A DNA stretch of 64,000 nt, taken from an uncultured Agathobacter sp. (GTDB lineage: Bacteria; Bacillota; Clostridia; Lachnospirales; Lachnospiraceae). Shown here one piece after another: positions 52,294-60,950 of this stretch. The stretch spans positions 1 to 64,000 of the forward strand of contig CALWLL010000013.1 in the NCBI GenBank assembly GCA_944381555.1. Reading direction: 5' to 3'. Below the pieces are notes generated by a model. That model searched no databases. It was not told the origin of the DNA and saw nothing but the letters and a program-made list of their open reading frames with translations. Position numbers and translations under genes: made by a program. Numbering within the stretch: the stretch's first letter is position 1; every line of letters starts with the position of its first letter.

Positions 52294-53445
52294 GTGGATT
52301 ACATATTTGACACACTTACGAACCTCCTTCAGCAGACAGCATTTTTCAATCTGACATGGGGAAACTATGTAATGATTGTTGTTGCATGCGTTTTCTTATA
52401 TCTGGCTATTGCAAAAGGCTATGAACCATTACTGTTATTACCAATCGCATTTGGTATGCTGCTTGTTAATATCTATCCTGATATTATGGCAAGCCCGGAA
52501 GAAACAGATAATGGTGTTGGCGGTTTATTATATTATTTCTATTTGATGGATGAATGGTCTATCTTACCTTCTCTGATATTCCTCGGAGTAGGTGCAATGA
52601 CAGACTTTGGTCCGCTGATTGCAAATCCGATCAGCTTTTTACTTGGTGCAGCGGCACAGTTTGGTATTTTTGCGGCATACTTTATTGCAATTGCACTTGG
52701 CTTTAATGATAAAGAGGCTGCTTCTATTTCTATTATCGGCGGTGCAGACGGTCCGACTTCCATTTTCCTTGCAGGAAAATTAGGACAGACCGGACTATTA
52801 GGTCCTATCGCAGTTGCGGCATATTCTTATATGGCATTAGTTCCGATTATTCAGCCGCCGTTTATGAAACTATTTACAACAAAAGAAGAGAGAAGTATCA
52901 AAATGGAAAACTTAAGACCGGTTAGCCGTTTAGAGAAAATTCTCTTCCCTATTATTGTTACGATTGTTGTATGTACGATTCTTCCTACAACAGCACCACT
53001 TGTTGGTATGCTGATGTTAGGAAATCTGTTCCGTGAGTCAGGGGTTGTACGTCAGTTGACAGATACCGCATCAAATGCTCTTATGTATATTGTTGTTATC
53101 TTACTTGGAACCTCCGTAGGCGCTACAACAAGTGCAGAAGCATTTATTAACTGGAACACACTTAAGATTGTTCTCTTAGGTCTTATTGCCTTCGTGGTTG
53201 GTACCAGTGCAGGCGTTATTTTCGGTAAATTATTATGTAAGATTACCAAGGGCAAGATTAATCCGCTGATTGGTTCTGCAGGCGTATCTGCGGTTCCTAT
53301 GGCCGCCCGTGTATCTCAAAAAGTCGGCGCGGAAGAAGACCCGACAAACTTCCTTCTTATGCACGCAATGGGACCAAACGTTGCGGGTGTTATCGGCACA
53401 GCAGTAGCCGCCGGATGTTTCATGGCAATCTTCGGTATTTCATAA
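52294..53445 (+). CDS. Na+-pumping decarboxylase beta subunit
   Basis: Integral membrane subunit (383 residues, about nine to eleven helices) that decarboxylates carboxybiotin and exports Na+. The signature [10 protein letters not shown] places the Na+/CO2-site Asp at D152. A second conserved region, [14 protein letters not shown], is near residue 330. The start is GTG (52294) with GGGAGGG nine bases upstream. Beta subunits of oxaloacetate, methylmalonyl-CoA and glutaconyl-CoA decarboxylases are interchangeable by sequence, so this subunit does not settle the substrate. Confidence 0.93.
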   Translation: MDYIFDTLTNLLQQTAFFNLTWGNYVMIVVACVFLYLAIAKGYEPLLLLPIAFGMLLVNIYPDIMASPEETDNGVGGLLYYFYLMDEWSILPSLIFLGVGAMTDFGPLIANPISFLLGAAAQFGIFAAYFIAIALGFNDKEAASISIIGGADGPTSIFLAGKLGQTGLLGPIAVAAYSYMALVPIIQPPFMKLFTTKEERSIKMENLRPVSRLEKILFPIIVTIVVCTILPTTAPLVGMLMLGNLFRESGVVRQLTDTASNALMYIVVILLGTSVGATTSAEAFINWNTLKIVLLGLIAFVVGTSAGVIFGKLLCKITKGKINPLIGSAGVSAVPMAARVSQKVGAEEDPTNFLLMHAMGPNVAGVIGTAVAAGCFMAIFGIS

Positions 53446-53524
53446 GCCGTACAGCACATAGAACATTTTGTGCTTCAGGTGGACAAGCGGTTTTTATATA
53501 GAATAATTATAAGGAGAAATTATC

Positions 53525-54943
53525 ATGTCAGATGTGGTTAAAAAACCTTTAAAGATTACAGAAACAGTCCTGCGTGACGCGCATCAGTCGTTGATTGCTA
53601 CACGTATGACAACAGAGCAGATGCTTCCAATTGTTGATAAAATGGATAAGATCGGCTACCACGCAGTAGAATGCTGGGGCGGAGCTACTTTTGATGCATC
53701 ACTTCGTTTCTTAAAAGAAGATCCATGGGAGCGTCTTAGAAAATTAAGAGATGGATTCAAAAATACAAAATTACAGATGCTGTTTCGTGGACAGAACATC
53801 TTAGGATATCGTCCATATGCAGACGACGTTGTAGAATATTTTGTTCAGAAGTCCATCGCAAATGGTATTGATATTATTCGTATTTTCGACTGTTTAAATG
53901 ACGTTCGTAATTTAAAGACAGCAGTAAGTGCATGTAACAAAGAAAAGGGACATGCCCAGGTTGCATTGTCCTATACATTAGGTGATGCATATACTTTGGA
54001 TTACTGGATGGAAACGGCCAAAAAAGTAGAAGAAATGGGCGCAGATTCTTTATGTATTAAAGATATGGCTGGTCTTTTGGTTCCGGCAAAAGCAACAGAA
54101 TTGGTTCAGGCATTAAAGAGCGCTACATCACTTCCAATCGAGCTTCATACACACTATACTTCAGGTGTTGCTTCTATGACTTATATGAAAGCGGTAGAGG
54201 CAGGCTGTGATATTATCGACACAGCAATCTCGCCATTTGCACTTGGAACAAGCCAGCCTGCAACAGAAGTTATGGTTGAAGCATTTAAGGGAACAGAATT
54301 TGATACAGGCTTAGATAACAACCAATTAGCAGAAATCGCTGATTACTTCCGTCCGATGAGAGAGGAAGCAATTGCCAGCGGATTACTTAATCCAAAGGTT
54401 CTTGGCGTAGATATTCAGACATTGTTGTATCAGGTACCGGGCGGTATGTTATCCAATATGGTATCCCAGCTTAAGGAACAGAACGCGGAAGATAAATATG
54501 AAGAAGTATTAAAAGAAATTCCTCGCGTGCGTAAAGACCTCGGTGAACCACCGCTTGTAACACCTTCTTCCCAGATTGTCGGAACACAGGCCGTATTCAA
54601 CGTACTTATGGGAGAACGTTATAAAGTTGCCACCAAAGAAACCAAAGACGTATTGCTTGGAAAATATGGTCAGACAGTAAAACCATTCAATCCGGAAGTA
54701 GTAGATAAGGTTCTTGGCGAAGAAAAGAAAAATGCTATTACATGCAGATATGCCGACTTGCTGGAGCCGGAGCTGGATAAGCTGGAAGCAGAAATGGCTC
54801 AGTACAAACAGCAGGATGAGGACGTGCTTTCATATGCTTTATTCCCACAGGTAGCTATGGATTTCTTCAAATACCGTGAAGCCCAGCAGACAAAAATTGA
54901 TGCAAAAGTAGCTGATACAAAAAACGGGGCTTATCCTGTTTAA
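53525..54943 (+). CDS. 5S-type carboxyltransferase (oxaloacetate decarboxylase alpha/PycB core)
   Basis: 472-residue TIM-barrel carboxyltransferase acting between biotin and pyruvate/oxaloacetate. Metal and substrate residues are present: D18 (LRDAHQS), carboxylated lysine K179 (CIKDMAG), H208 and H210 (HTHYTSG). It stops before the biotin domain that full OadA proteins carry, matching the separate carrier in this operon and the 5S subunit of transcarboxylase. Together with the 12S-like gene at the operon's start, it gives two different carboxyltransferases sharing one carrier and one pump. Confidence 0.92.
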   Translation: MSDVVKKPLKITETVLRDAHQSLIATRMTTEQMLPIVDKMDKIGYHAVECWGGATFDASLRFLKEDPWERLRKLRDGFKNTKLQMLFRGQNILGYRPYADDVVEYFVQKSIANGIDIIRIFDCLNDVRNLKTAVSACNKEKGHAQVALSYTLGDAYTLDYWMETAKKVEEMGADSLCIKDMAGLLVPAKATELVQALKSATSLPIELHTHYTSGVASMTYMKAVEAGCDIIDTAISPFALGTSQPATEVMVEAFKGTEFDTGLDNNQLAEIADYFRPMREEAIASGLLNPKVLGVDIQTLLYQVPGGMLSNMVSQLKEQNAEDKYEEVLKEIPRVRKDLGEPPLVTPSSQIVGTQAVFNVLMGERYKVATKETKDVLLGKYGQTVKPFNPEVVDKVLGEEKKNAITCRYADLLEPELDKLEAEMAQYKQQDEDVLSYALFPQVAMDFFKYREAQQTKIDAKVADTKNGAYPV

Positions 54944-54998
54944 TAAGTTTTCTTTAAAAAATTGAAAGTTGTAAAATCAATATATTGGTGTGTGTGTG

Positions 54999-55035
54999 AT
55001 TGTCCCCTACAAGTCATTGTGGGGGACAATTTTAT
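54999..55035 (+). terminator. Terminator of the Na+ pump operon
   Basis: ATTGTCCCC (54999-55007) pairs perfectly with GGGGACAAT (55022-55030), followed by TTTTA. Confidence 0.8.
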
Positions 55036-55153
55036 GCTTTCCTGATTGGAAAAAAATGCAGGAAATTATGCAAGTTTCTCATTGTAAAAAGCAAAAGGTC
55101 TGATATAATAATTCTTGTTTGGTTTTTACAAGTATTTAATTAGGGGTAACATT

Positions 55154-56071
55154 ATGGCAAATACAAATGACTTACTAAATCGTATTAACAGCAAGTACAG
55201 TTCTATGAGTAAGGGACAGAAATTACTTGCAACATACATAACAGATAACTATGATAAGGCAGTATTCCTTACAGCAGCAAAAATGGGTAAAATTGTTGGC
55301 GTCAGTGAATCAACGGTAGTGCGTTTTGCAATGAGTCTGGGATATAAAGGGTATCCGGAATTTCAGAAAGCACTTGAAGAACTGGTGCGCAATAAATTAA
55401 ATTCCGTGCAGAGAATGGAAGTTACTTATGGAAGAATCAGCCAGTCTAAGATTTTGGAATCTGTGTTACAATCAGATGCGGACAAGCTGAAGACGACGTT
55501 GGAAAAAATTGACCATAATGCATTTGAATTGGCAGTCGATACCATTTTATCGGCAAAGCACATATATATTGTGGGGATTAGAAGCTGTGCGCCACTAGCG
55601 AGTTTTCTTGCCTTTTATCTTAATTTGATGTTTGATAATGTAAGACTGCTTCATACAAATAGCTCCAGCGAAATTTTTGAGCAGATGGTCCGAATTGATG
55701 AAGATGATGTTATTATCGGAATCAGTTTTCCGAGATATTCGATGCGTACATTAAAAGCGTTAGAATTTGCAAATAACAGAAGTGCAAAGGTTATTACAAT
55801 TACAGATAGCGTTCATTCTCCGATGAATCTGTATTCTTCCTGCAATCTGATTGCAGACAGTGACATGGCGTCGATTGTAGATTCCCTTGTAGCGCCTCTT
55901 AGCGTTATCAATGCTTTAATTGTTGCGTTATGTATGAAAAAACAGAAGGAAGTGGCAAAAACGCTTACGATGCTGGAAGAAATCTGGGATGAGTACCAGG
56001 TATATGAAAATGATGAAATTGATTATATTGATGATTCCATTAAGATTCATTATGCAAAATTAGAGGAGTAA
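55154..56071 (+). CDS. MurR/RpiR-family regulator
   Basis: 305-residue regulator with an N-terminal helix-turn-helix (about 1-77; AAKMGKIVGVSESTVVRFAMSLGYKGYPEF) and a C-terminal SIS sugar-phosphate domain (about 125-260; IVGIRSCAPLASFLAFY). Ligands of the family are sugar phosphates or amino-sugar derivatives; none can be named here. A likely promoter is TTGTAA-16-TATAAT ending near 55108. The start at 55154 has AGGGGT upstream. It leads a run of closely spaced genes up to the S1-domain gene. Confidence 0.88.
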   Translation: MANTNDLLNRINSKYSSMSKGQKLLATYITDNYDKAVFLTAAKMGKIVGVSESTVVRFAMSLGYKGYPEFQKALEELVRNKLNSVQRMEVTYGRISQSKILESVLQSDADKLKTTLEKIDHNAFELAVDTILSAKHIYIVGIRSCAPLASFLAFYLNLMFDNVRLLHTNSSSEIFEQMVRIDEDDVIIGISFPRYSMRTLKALEFANNRSAKVITITDSVHSPMNLYSSCNLIADSDMASIVDSLVAPLSVINALIVALCMKKQKEVAKTLTMLEEIWDEYQVYENDEIDYIDDSIKIHYAKLEE

Positions 56072-56074
56072 ACA

Positions 56075-57340
56075 GTGAGTAAAGTTATTGTTGTCGGCGG
56101 CGGACCGGCAGGTATGTTTGCGGCGTATTTTGCGGCAAAAAACGGTCATAAGGTCACGCTGCTGGAGCAGAATGAAAAATTAGGAAAAAAACTCTACATT
56201 ACAGGAAAAGGCCGGTGCAATATTACAAATGCCTGTAACATGGAAGAAGTGTTTAAAAATGTATGCAGTAATCCCAAATTCTTATATAGTGCATTTTATT
56301 CTTATACCAATGAACAGGTGGTGGATTTTTTTGAAAGCTATGGACTCCGTACGAAGGTGGAACGTGGAAACAGGGTATTTCCAATGTCAGACCACTCTTC
56401 GGATGTGATAGCGGCACTGGGCAAAGCCTTAAAGGATGCCGGGGTACAGATAAGATTACATACGAAGGTAAAAGATTTGCTTACGCATGTTGTGCCGGAT
56501 GAAAACAGCGCCGGAATGGAGCCGCAAAAGATGATTTCCGGTGTATTATTGGAAAATGGGGAACAAATGCTGGCAGATGCTGTAGTACTGGCAACGGGCG
56601 GAAAATCTTATCCGTCTACCGGTGCAACAGGCGATGGATACCGGTTTGCTGAAAAATTAAATCATAAAATCATAGAACCAACGCCATCCTTAGTTCCGTT
56701 TGAAGCAAAAGAGGCCTGGGTACGCCAGTTACAGGGGCTTTCTTTAAAAAATGTATCTGTCAGGATTGTGGATGGGAAAAAGATTCTCTATGAAGATTTC
56801 GGAGAAATGCTGTTTACGCATTTTGGTGTAAGCGGACCTCTGATATTGTCGGCAAGTGCTGCAATAAAGCCGGACAGCTTTAAAAAGCATCCGGTGGTTT
56901 ATATTGATTTAAAGCCTGCTCTTGATATGGAAACATTAGATAAGCGTATACTGCGCGAATTTGACGAGGCAAAAAATAAACAATATAAAAATTCCCTTCA
57001 AAAACTTCTTCCGGGCAAGATGGTTCCCGTAATAATTGGACTTAGCGGAATCGACCCGGATAAGAAAGTGAACGAAATATCCAAAGAGGAACGCAAAAAT
57101 CTGGTAAATTTGCTAAAAGCATTGCCGGTTACCATCACAGGACTTCGGGGCTGGAACGAGGCAATTATTACCAAAGGCGGAATTTCCGTAAAAGATGTGA
57201 ATCCATCTACGATGGAATCAAAAAAAATAAAAAACCTCTATATATGTGGTGAAGTATTGGATTTGGATGCAATGACGGGCGGATTTAATCTGCAAATTGC
57301 ATGGTCAACGGGATATTTGGCCGGAAATAGTATAGAATAA
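56075..57340 (+). CDS. HI0933/BaiN-like FAD flavoprotein
   Basis: 421-residue NAD(P)/FAD-dependent oxidoreductase of the HI0933/YhiN family. The FAD-binding GGGPAGMFAAYFAA (about 7-20) is followed by GKGRCNITNAC, and the C-terminal FAD contact is TGGFNLQIAWSTGYLAG. The cellular role is unknown; a distant relative, BaiN, is implicated in bile acid reduction, but that function cannot be inferred here. GTG start with GAGGAG seven bases upstream, three bases after the RpiR gene. Confidence 0.85.
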   Translation: MSKVIVVGGGPAGMFAAYFAAKNGHKVTLLEQNEKLGKKLYITGKGRCNITNACNMEEVFKNVCSNPKFLYSAFYSYTNEQVVDFFESYGLRTKVERGNRVFPMSDHSSDVIAALGKALKDAGVQIRLHTKVKDLLTHVVPDENSAGMEPQKMISGVLLENGEQMLADAVVLATGGKSYPSTGATGDGYRFAEKLNHKIIEPTPSLVPFEAKEAWVRQLQGLSLKNVSVRIVDGKKILYEDFGEMLFTHFGVSGPLILSASAAIKPDSFKKHPVVYIDLKPALDMETLDKRILREFDEAKNKQYKNSLQKLLPGKMVPVIIGLSGIDPDKKVNEISKEERKNLVNLLKALPVTITGLRGWNEAIITKGGISVKDVNPSTMESKKIKNLYICGEVLDLDAMTGGFNLQIAWSTGYLAGNSIE

Positions 57341-57354
57341 AGAGAGGACATGTT

Positions 57355-58020
57355 ATGAGTTTTAATATTGCAATTGATGGACCGGCGGGAGCAGGAAAAA
57401 GTACAATCGCAAAACAACTGGCAAAGAGCTTAGGAGTGATATACGTTGATACGGGTGCAATGTACCGTGCAATGGCATATTATTTTATAACAAATGGGAT
57501 TGCCCCGCAGGATATTGAAAAGATTGCAGAAGCATGCGGACAGGTTGATATAACGCTTACTTATGAAAATGGTGTACAGAATGTATGGCTAAACGGAGAA
57601 AATGTTTCAGATAAAATCCGTACAGAAGAAGTAGGTAAAATGGCTTCTGCAACAAGCGTATATCCGGTAGTAAGAAATAAACTGGTAGAATTGCAGCAGC
57701 AGCTCGCAAAGAAAGCAGACGTTATTATGGATGGGCGTGACATCGGAACGGTAGTGCTTCCGGATGCAGATGTAAAAATATACATGACGGCAAGTCCTGC
57801 AATCCGTGCAAAACGCAGATATGATGAGTTGACTGCCAAGGGAATGGAATGTGACCTTGAGGAAATTGAAAAAGATATTATTGAGCGTGATTACCGTGAT
57901 ATGAACAGGGAAAACTCACCGCTTAAGAAGGCAGATGACGCGGTAGAGCTGGATACATCAGACTTAGATATTGATGGTGTGGTAAAAGCAATGAAAGAGA
58001 TTATTGAAAGAGTAAAATAG
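57355..58020 (+). CDS. cmk: Cytidylate kinase
   Basis: Phosphorylates CMP and dCMP with ATP. 221 residues. P-loop GPAGAGKST (about 8-16), YVDTGAMYRA, DGRDIGTVV and RDYRDMNREN are all standard. It is part of the cmk-ispH-S1 run common in Clostridia, one base before ispH. Confidence 0.97.
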   Translation: MSFNIAIDGPAGAGKSTIAKQLAKSLGVIYVDTGAMYRAMAYYFITNGIAPQDIEKIAEACGQVDITLTYENGVQNVWLNGENVSDKIRTEEVGKMASATSVYPVVRNKLVELQQQLAKKADVIMDGRDIGTVVLPDADVKIYMTASPAIRAKRRYDELTAKGMECDLEEIEKDIIERDYRDMNRENSPLKKADDAVELDTSDLDIDGVVKAMKEIIERVK

Positions 58021-58021
58021 T

Positions 58022-58876
58022 ATGAAGGTTGTATTAGCAAAGAGTGCAGGGTTTTGTTTTGGGGTAAAAAGAGCCGTAAATATGGTATATGGTGAAGTGG
58101 AAAAGTCAGGCGGGCCAATCTATACGTACGGACCGATTATCCATAACGATGAAGTAGTAAAAGATTTTGAGAGTAAGGGAGTAAAGCTCGTAAAAGAAAT
58201 CAAAGATTTTGCAAAACTTCCAAAGGGAAAAATTGTCATTCGTTCGCATGGGATCAGCCGGACAGAATATGAAGAGATGGAGGCCTATGGCTTTACCATT
58301 ATTGATGCAACTTGTCCGTTTGTGCGCAAAATCCACAGGCTTGTAGATGAACACAGCGCTGCCGGGGAGTATATCGTTATCATCGGAAATCCAAAGCATC
58401 CGGAGGTCTGCGGAATACGCGGATGGGTAAATGGAGAAAATGTATCAATCATTGAATCCGCAGAAGAAGCGGGGGCTCTTACTATTCCGAAAGATAAAAA
58501 GGTGTGTATCGTTTCACAAACGACATTTAATTACAATAAATTTCAAGAATTAGTTGAAATTGTCTGTGAAAAAGGGTATGATATAATTGTTTTAAATACT
58601 ATCTGTAATGCGACTGAAGAACGGCAGACAGAAGCACGGCAGATTGCAAAAGATGTTGATGCTATGATTGTGATTGGCGACAAAAACAGTTCAAATACGC
58701 AGAAGTTATTTGAAATATGTAATAAAGAATGTGCAAATACTTACTACATACAAACGAGTAGGGATATGGATTACAGCTTATTGGAGTCCATCAATAACGT
58801 AGGTATTACCGCAGGGGCTTCAACCCCAAATAATATTATTGAGGAGGTTTCAAAGAATGTCAGAAATGAGCTTTGA
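58022..58876 (+). CDS. ispH: 4-hydroxy-3-methylbut-2-enyl diphosphate reductase
   Basis: Iron-sulfur enzyme making IPP and DMAPP in the last step of the MEP isoprenoid pathway. 284 residues. Cluster Cys are in AGFCFGVKRAV (about 12), DATCPFV (about 97) and TICNATEERQ (about 190). In many Clostridia IspH is fused to ribosomal protein S1. Here ispH has its own stop, and the S1 gene begins 20 bases inside it in another frame. Confidence 0.97.
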   Translation: MKVVLAKSAGFCFGVKRAVNMVYGEVEKSGGPIYTYGPIIHNDEVVKDFESKGVKLVKEIKDFAKLPKGKIVIRSHGISRTEYEEMEAYGFTIIDATCPFVRKIHRLVDEHSAAGEYIVIIGNPKHPEVCGIRGWVNGENVSIIESAEEAGALTIPKDKKVCIVSQTTFNYNKFQELVEIVCEKGYDIIVLNTICNATEERQTEARQIAKDVDAMIVIGDKNSSNTQKLFEICNKECANTYYIQTSRDMDYSLLESINNVGITAGASTPNNIIEEVSKNVRNEL

Positions 58877-59993
58877 ACAGATGCTTGAAGAATCTTTAAA
58901 AACAATAAGAAATGGAGAAGTGGTAGAAGGTACCGTTATTGATGTGAAACCAGACGAGATAATCCTTAATATCGGATACAAATCAGACGGAATCATTACT
59001 CGTAATGAATATACAAACGAACCTAATGTGGATCTTACTACAGTTGTTAAAGTCGGCGATACCTTATCTGCTAAGGTCATTAAAGTAAACGATGGAGAAG
59101 GACAGGTGGTTCTTTCTTACAAGCGTCTTGCAGCCGAAAAAGGAAGCAAGAGATTAGAAGAAGCTTACGAAAACAAAGAAGTGTTAAAAGCAAAAGTTTC
59201 ACAGGTGTTAGCCGGCGGCGTATGTGTAATTATTGACGAAACAAGAATCTTTATTCCGGCAAGCCTTATTTCGGATTCTTATGAGAAGGATCTTGCTAAA
59301 TTTAAGGATCAGGAAATTGAATTTGTGATTACAGAATTTGATCCAAAGAAAAGAAGAATTATCGGCAACAGAAAAACGCTTCTTGTTTCTCAGAAAGAAG
59401 AGGCCCAGAGAGAATTATTTGACAAAATCGCCGTTGGTGATGTTGTAGAAGGAACTGTCAAGAATGTTACGGATTTTGGTGCGTTTATTGATTTAGGCGG
59501 AGTAGACGGATTGCTTCACATTTCAGAAATGTCATGGGGAAGAGTAGAGAATCCTAAGAAAGTATTTACGGTCGGACAGGCTGTAAAAGTTTATATCAAG
59601 AGCATTAGCGATACAAAGATTGCGCTTTCCATGAAATTTGATGATGAAAATCCATGGAAGGATGCTGCGGTAAAATATGCAGTTGGTAATGTCGTAACCG
59701 GTAAGGTTGCCCGTATGACTGATTTTGGCGCATTTGTTGAGCTGGCTCCTGGTGTTGATGCATTACTTCATGTATCCCAGATTTCCAAAGAACACGTTGA
59801 AAAACCGGCAGATGCTTTAACTGTCGGACAGGAGGTAGAAGCAAAAGTCGTTGATTTCAACGAGGAAGAAAAGAAAATCAGCTTAAGTATCAAAGCTTTA
59901 TATGCTCCGGAAGAAGCAGAAGAAGCAGATGAAGAAGATACAGATGTAGCTGACGTTAATATCGAGGAAGTAGCTTCTGCAATTGAAGAATAG
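58857..59993 (+). CDS. rpsA: S1-domain protein (ribosomal protein S1 type)
   Basis: 378-residue RNA-binding protein with four S1 domains (about 15-85, 100-165, 182-250 and 267-336). The last two are the best conserved (GTVKNVTDFGAFIDLGG, KVARMTDFGAFVELAPG). An acidic tail follows. Four-domain S1 proteins in Firmicutes are thought to help mRNA binding but differ from the six-domain E. coli S1. Start 58857 has GAGGAGG nine bases upstream, lying inside the ispH 3' end, so the two are coupled by overlap. Confidence 0.9.
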   Translation: MSEMSFEQMLEESLKTIRNGEVVEGTVIDVKPDEIILNIGYKSDGIITRNEYTNEPNVDLTTVVKVGDTLSAKVIKVNDGEGQVVLSYKRLAAEKGSKRLEEAYENKEVLKAKVSQVLAGGVCVIIDETRIFIPASLISDSYEKDLAKFKDQEIEFVITEFDPKKRRIIGNRKTLLVSQKEEAQRELFDKIAVGDVVEGTVKNVTDFGAFIDLGGVDGLLHISEMSWGRVENPKKVFTVGQAVKVYIKSISDTKIALSMKFDDENPWKDAAVKYAVGNVVTGKVARMTDFGAFVELAPGVDALLHVSQISKEHVEKPADALTVGQEVEAKVVDFNEEEKKISLSIKALYAPEEAEEADEEDTDVADVNIEEVASAIEE

Positions 59994-60002
59994 GATTTTT
60001 AT

Positions 60003-60034
60003 AAGGGGCTGTCGGATATGGCAGGCCCTTTTTG
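60003..60034 (+). terminator. S1-gene terminator
   Basis: AAGGGGCTG (60003-60011) pairs with CAGGCCCTT (60022-60030) with one mismatch, followed by TTTG. Confidence 0.7.
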
Positions 60035-60079
60035 TAAATGGGATTATATATGAATGGAGATAATAAGGGGGACGTACAT

Positions 60080-60856
60080 ATGCTTGATAATTATGAGTGG
60101 TTTAAGACGGAGATTCTCAAGCTTACGAAAATTGATCTGAATTTTTATAAAGAAAAACAGATGCGCCGGCGTATTAATGCGCTGGTAACCAAAAATAGCG
60201 CCAAGAGTTATGAAGAATACGTTGCATTGATCAAAAAAGATAAAGTATTGTTTGAACAGTTTGTTAATTTCCTTACGATTAACGTATCAGAGTTTTATCG
60301 GAATCCGGATCAGTGGAGACTGATGGATGAAATGGTAATTCCGAAGATTCTGGAAAATAACAGACGACAGATTAGAATCTGGAGTGCTGCATGTTCCACA
60401 GGGGATGAACCGTATTCGCTTGCTATGGTATTTTCCAAACATGTACCGTTATCTAACATCAGGATTCTTGCAACGGATATTGATAAAAGAGTCCTTGAGC
60501 ATGCGCAGGTAGGACTCTATAATGAAAAGAGTATCGCGGGCGTTCCGGCAGATATGAAAAAGAAATATTTTACGCAAGTGGGTGCATCTTATCAGATTGC
60601 AGATGAAATCAAAAGATGTGTAGAATTTAAGGAGCATAACCTGTTAAAGGATATTTATCCAAAGGATTTTGACCTCATTCTTTGCCGGAATGTAGTTATC
60701 TATTTTACAGATGAAGCAAAAGACATGATTTATGCAAAATTCTTTGAATCATTAAAGAAAAATGGTGTTCTTTTTATTGGTAGTACGGAACAGATTAGTA
60801 ACTATAAAGACATCGGATTTGACAGATTAAGCAGTTTCTATTTTCAGAAACCATAA
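60080..60856 (+). CDS. cheR: Chemotaxis protein methyltransferase CheR
   Basis: SAM-dependent enzyme that methylates glutamates of chemoreceptors. 258 residues: an N-terminal helical domain (about 1-80; RRRINALVTKNSAKSYEEY) and a Rossmann methyltransferase with IWSAACSTGDEPYSLAMVF (about 105-123) and LILCRNVVIYF. Start 60080 has AGGGGGA eight bases upstream; earlier in-frame ATGs lack a site. No other chemotaxis genes are adjacent, though a CheY/CheX-like pair is at 16.7-18.1 kb. Confidence 0.94.
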   Translation: MLDNYEWFKTEILKLTKIDLNFYKEKQMRRRINALVTKNSAKSYEEYVALIKKDKVLFEQFVNFLTINVSEFYRNPDQWRLMDEMVIPKILENNRRQIRIWSAACSTGDEPYSLAMVFSKHVPLSNIRILATDIDKRVLEHAQVGLYNEKSIAGVPADMKKKYFTQVGASYQIADEIKRCVEFKEHNLLKDIYPKDFDLILCRNVVIYFTDEAKDMIYAKFFESLKKNGVLFIGSTEQISNYKDIGFDRLSSFYFQKP

Positions 60857-60950
60857 TGGGAAATGATAAACAGAGGTCTTTAAGGACATCGGTTTTTCTA
60901 TTTTTGATAGCATAATTTCTTTTTTACGAAGAGATAAAGGGGGAGGGTAT

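Noticed and set aside
60857-60950. Terminator hairpin after cheR
   Set aside because: Only a three-base GTC/GAC stem before the T-rich stretch could be found, too weak to report.
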